Part shown: positions 5,853-7,650 of the stretch, piece by piece
Position numbering within the stretch: position 1 is the stretch's first letter
Layout: each line of letters opens with the position of its first letter
Notes under the pieces: generated by a model
What the model saw: the letters and a program-made list of their open reading frames with translations, nothing else
The model's database searches: none
What the model was told of the DNA's origin: nothing
Origin: CAZQLE01 sp964593905
Lineage (GTDB): Bacteria > Chloroflexota > Anaerolineae > Anaerolineales > Anaerolineaceae
Length of the DNA stretch: 7,650 bases
Assembly (NCBI GenBank): GCA_964593905.1
Contig: CAZQLE010000188.1
Coordinates: 1-7,650 of the forward strand
Direction of reading: 5' to 3'
Position numbers and translations under genes: made by a program

Positions 5853-7313
5853 TTAGGCCACGCTGGCGGCGACCTGTTCGCCGTATTCGAGCAGGGCTTT
5901 CACCATGGCCTGTGAACGGCCTTCGGCATAAACGCGCAGCACCGGCTCAGTGCCCGACGGGCGGATGAGCAGCCAGGAGTCATCGGCCATAATGTATTTG
6001 ACCCCGTCGCGGGTGCTGATTTCAACGATGCGCTCGCCGCCGATGGCGGCCGGGGCTTCGTTTTCCAGCTTGCGGGTCATCACGCTCTTGGAGACCGGGT
6101 GGCGCAGGCGCAGGTCTTTGCGCTCGTAAAAGGCCGGGCCGACCTCGGCCAGCAGGTTGTCGACCAGCTCAATCAGCGGGGTGCGCGTGCTGGCGATGAT
6201 CTCGACCAGCAGCAGCCCCATGATCACGCCGTCGCCTTCGGGGATATGCCCCTTGAAGGAAATGCCGCCCGATTCTTCCCCCCCGATCAACACATCTTCT
6301 TTGAGCATATAGTCGGCAATATGGTTAAACCCGACCGGGGTTTCGTGCAGATCCAGACCATATTTCTGGGCCAGACGGTCGATCATGCGCGTGGTCGAAA
6401 CGGTGCGCACCACCGAACCGCGCCAGCCGCGTTTTTCAACCAGGTGTTTAAGGGCCAGCGCCATGATCTTGTGCGGGTCGACGAAGTTGCCTTTCTCATC
6501 CATCGCGCCAATGCGGTCGGCGTCGCCATCGGTGGCCAGGCCAAAATTGCCCGCGCCGGTGGCAATGGCCCCGGCCAGCGGGGCCAGATAGCGGGCGATG
6601 GGTTCGGGGTGTACTCCGCCAAAACCGGGGTTCATCTCGCCGCGAATCTCGTGCACTTCAACACCGGTACCCTGCAAAATGCCGCGGATGACGCCGCGCC
6701 CCGAGCCGTACATCGAATCGACCACCACGCGCAGGTCTTTGCCTTCGGCGATGGTGTTAAAATCGATTAACTGGCGCAGGTGATCATAGTAGGCCACAAT
6801 CGGGTTAAAGCGCCTGATCAGCCCTTCGTCACGGGCTTTGTCGAAATCCATCAGGTTGGGTCCGCGGCCGCGGCTTTCGTTATCGTTCAGATACACTTCC
6901 ACCTCGCGGCATTGCTCGGGCAGTGCCGAACCGCCGTAGGCCGATTTTAGCTTGACGCCGTTATAGCGCGGGGCGTTGTGCGAGGCGGTGATCATTATCC
7001 CGCCGATGGCTTTCAGGTTTTTCACCGCGTGCGAAATGACCGGGGTGGGTGCATCAGACTGGGCCAGATGCACGCTGAACCCGTTGGCAGCCAGCACGCG
7101 CGCCACTTCCGCCGCGTAGCGGTCGGACAAAAAGCGCGTGTCAAACCCCACCACCATGGTGTGCGGGTCGGCGCCGTTGCGCTCACACTCGTTGCACCAG
7201 CTCTCCGAGGCTACCGCATCGGCAATCGCCTGGGTGACCAGACGCAGATTGTGAAAAGTAAATGTGTCGGAAATGACCGCGCGCCAGCCGTCGGTTCCAA
7301 AATGTATGGTCAT
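5853..7313 (-). CDS. Phosphohexomutase (phosphoglucomutase/phosphomannomutase family)
   Basis: This 486-residue cytoplasmic enzyme belongs to the alpha-D-phosphohexomutase superfamily, which moves phosphate between C1 and C6 of a hexose through a phosphoserine and a bisphosphate intermediate. All four motifs are present: the catalytic loop TASHN (109-113, phosphoserine 111), the Mg2+ loop DGDADR (262-267), the sugar-binding loop GEESGG (345-350) and the phosphate-binding loop RPSGTEP (451-457). The N-terminal FGTDGWR (5-11) is also typical. GEESGG, rather than the GEQSGH of GlmM or GE-SGH of bacterial mannose enzymes, leans toward glucose phosphate as substrate; this is moderate evidence only. 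Length is usual for the family. AAGGAG 9 bases ahead of the start supports it. The product would feed glycogen, cell-surface sugar and nucleotide-sugar synthesis. It is convergent with the LPTTG gene and follows the SH3 gene by 100 bases on the same strand. Confidence 0.95.
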   Translation of the reverse strand: MTIHFGTDGWRAVISDTFTFHNLRLVTQAIADAVASESWCNECERNGADPHTMVVGFDTRFLSDRYAAEVARVLAANGFSVHLAQSDAPTPVISHAVKNLKAIGGIMITASHNAPRYNGVKLKSAYGGSALPEQCREVEVYLNDNESRGRGPNLMDFDKARDEGLIRRFNPIVAYYDHLRQLIDFNTIAEGKDLRVVVDSMYGSGRGVIRGILQGTGVEVHEIRGEMNPGFGGVHPEPIARYLAPLAGAIATGAGNFGLATDGDADRIGAMDEKGNFVDPHKIMALALKHLVEKRGWRGSVVRTVSTTRMIDRLAQKYGLDLHETPVGFNHIADYMLKEDVLIGGEESGGISFKGHIPEGDGVIMGLLLVEIIASTRTPLIELVDNLLAEVGPAFYERKDLRLRHPVSKSVMTRKLENEAPAAIGGERIVEISTRDGVKYIMADDSWLLIRPSGTEPVLRVYAEGRSQAMVKALLEYGEQVAASVA

Positions 7314-7322
7314 ACCGTGAGA

Positions 7323-7328
7323 CTCCTT
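7323..7328 (-). promoter_or_regulatory. Ribosome binding site of the phosphohexomutase
   Basis: On the - strand AAGGAG occurs 9 bases before the ATG whose first base is 7313, supporting that start. Confidence 0.75.
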
Positions 7329-7348
7329 TTGCTTTCTTGATGGTTAAT

Positions 7349-7386
7349 GGCTCGGCCGCTGCGGGAAAACCCCAACAGCCTGAGCC
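7349..7386 (-). other. Imperfect hairpin between the SH3 gene and the phosphohexomutase gene
   Basis: GGCTC (7349-7353) pairs with GAGCC (7382-7386), with a GGG/CCC inner stem around AAAA (7363-7372) and a bulged middle. No T run follows on the - strand, so it may be an attenuating or weak terminating structure. I see no convincing promoter in this 100-base gap. Confidence 0.25.
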
Positions 7387-7413
7387 GGGCAGTTTCGGGT
7401 TTCGGCCTGTAAG

Positions 7414-7650
7414 TTACCATCCCGGAACCGGGGTGGCGGTAATCAGCAAATTACGCACAATCCAGCCTTCCTGGCCTTCCACGGTGCGCACATGCGCCCA
7501 GGTGGTGCTGCCATTTTGAGAAACTTCGGGCAGCACCTCGATCAACATGCCGTTGAGCAGGCTCTTGATCACCCGTGCGGTTGGTTCGGGGTTTTCTCGG
7601 ATCACTGCACCATCACCCCCCTGGGCAAAAATGCGTGCATAGACGGGGGT
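7414..7650 (-). CDS. C-terminal bacterial SH3 domain protein, 5' end missing
   Basis: The last 78 codons of a gene that enters from the right edge; the frame is open through 7650. An internal GTG (first base 7605) is not needed as a start because the in-frame sequence before it (TPVYARIFAQGGDGA) already belongs to the domain. The pattern AVIRENP, then NGMLIEVLPE, then TTWAHVRTVEGQEGWIV and RNLL is that of a bacterial SH3 (SH3b) domain: ligand-free IRENP turn, variable middle, and W-x-x-V-R...G-x-x-G-W-I core. SH3b domains usually bind cell wall or other envelope ligands on exported proteins. It ends in TATPVPGW, a short tail after the domain. The rest of the protein, including any signal peptide or catalytic part, lies outside the window, so overall function cannot be given. 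Confidence 0.85.
   Translation of the reverse strand, partial: TPVYARIFAQGGDGAVIRENPEPTARVIKSLLNGMLIEVLPEVSQNGSTTWAHVRTVEGQEGWIVRNLLITATPVPGW

Noticed and set aside
6099..6770. A 223-codon open frame on the + strand inside the phosphohexomutase
   Set aside because: It is antisense to a gene with all family motifs intact, has no ribosome site, and its composition mirrors codon bias of the real gene.
1..7650. CRISPR arrays, tRNA or rRNA genes, insertion sequences, attachment sites
   Set aside because: No regularly spaced direct repeats, no tRNA-like cloverleaf, no transposase or terminal inverted repeats were seen; almost all of the window is ordinary coding sequence.

Overview
The window is GC-rich, densely packed bacterial DNA. 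It most resembles a Chloroflexota genome, probably Anaerolineae. This is inferred from protein style, not from a marker gene. The clues are a protein with repeated x-W-L motifs in an acidic, proline-rich cytoplasmic tail, a MutL-like actin-fold ATPase ending in an I-D-A-R-G-R-P-L motif, an LPTTG-ended two-helix membrane protein with TxTP-rich linkers, and a bacterial SH3 tail ending in T-A-T-P-V-P.

Left block (1-4964, + strand): four genes follow each other with gaps of 4, 3 and 38 bases and no visible terminator, so they look like one operon. They are (1) the 3' part of a two-helix membrane protein with a large external domain, (2) a protein with six or seven membrane helices, (3) a MutL/GlmL-family actin-like ATPase, and (4) a soluble protein with an N-terminal beta-barrel/sandwich-like domain and a C-terminal KOW-like segment. 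No B12-dependent mutase subunit, the expected partner of MutL, is present. The set may be a membrane-linked complex powered or gated by the ATPase. This is inference and is the most interesting part of the window.

Middle (4965-5852): an 89-base spacer with a small hairpin leads to a gene with its own strong ribosome binding site. It encodes an acidic-headed membrane protein with a Thr/Pro/Ala-rich middle and an LPTTG + helix + Arg tail, like a sortase sorting signal. A strong rho-independent terminator follows it and separates it from the convergent gene on the right.

Right block (5853-7650, - strand): a complete phosphohexomutase (phosphoglucomutase/phosphomannomutase type) with all four family motifs lies downstream of a truncated gene encoding a C-terminal bacterial SH3 domain. 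These supply sugar-phosphate interconversion and, probably, an envelope-binding domain. They have no evident functional link to the left operon.
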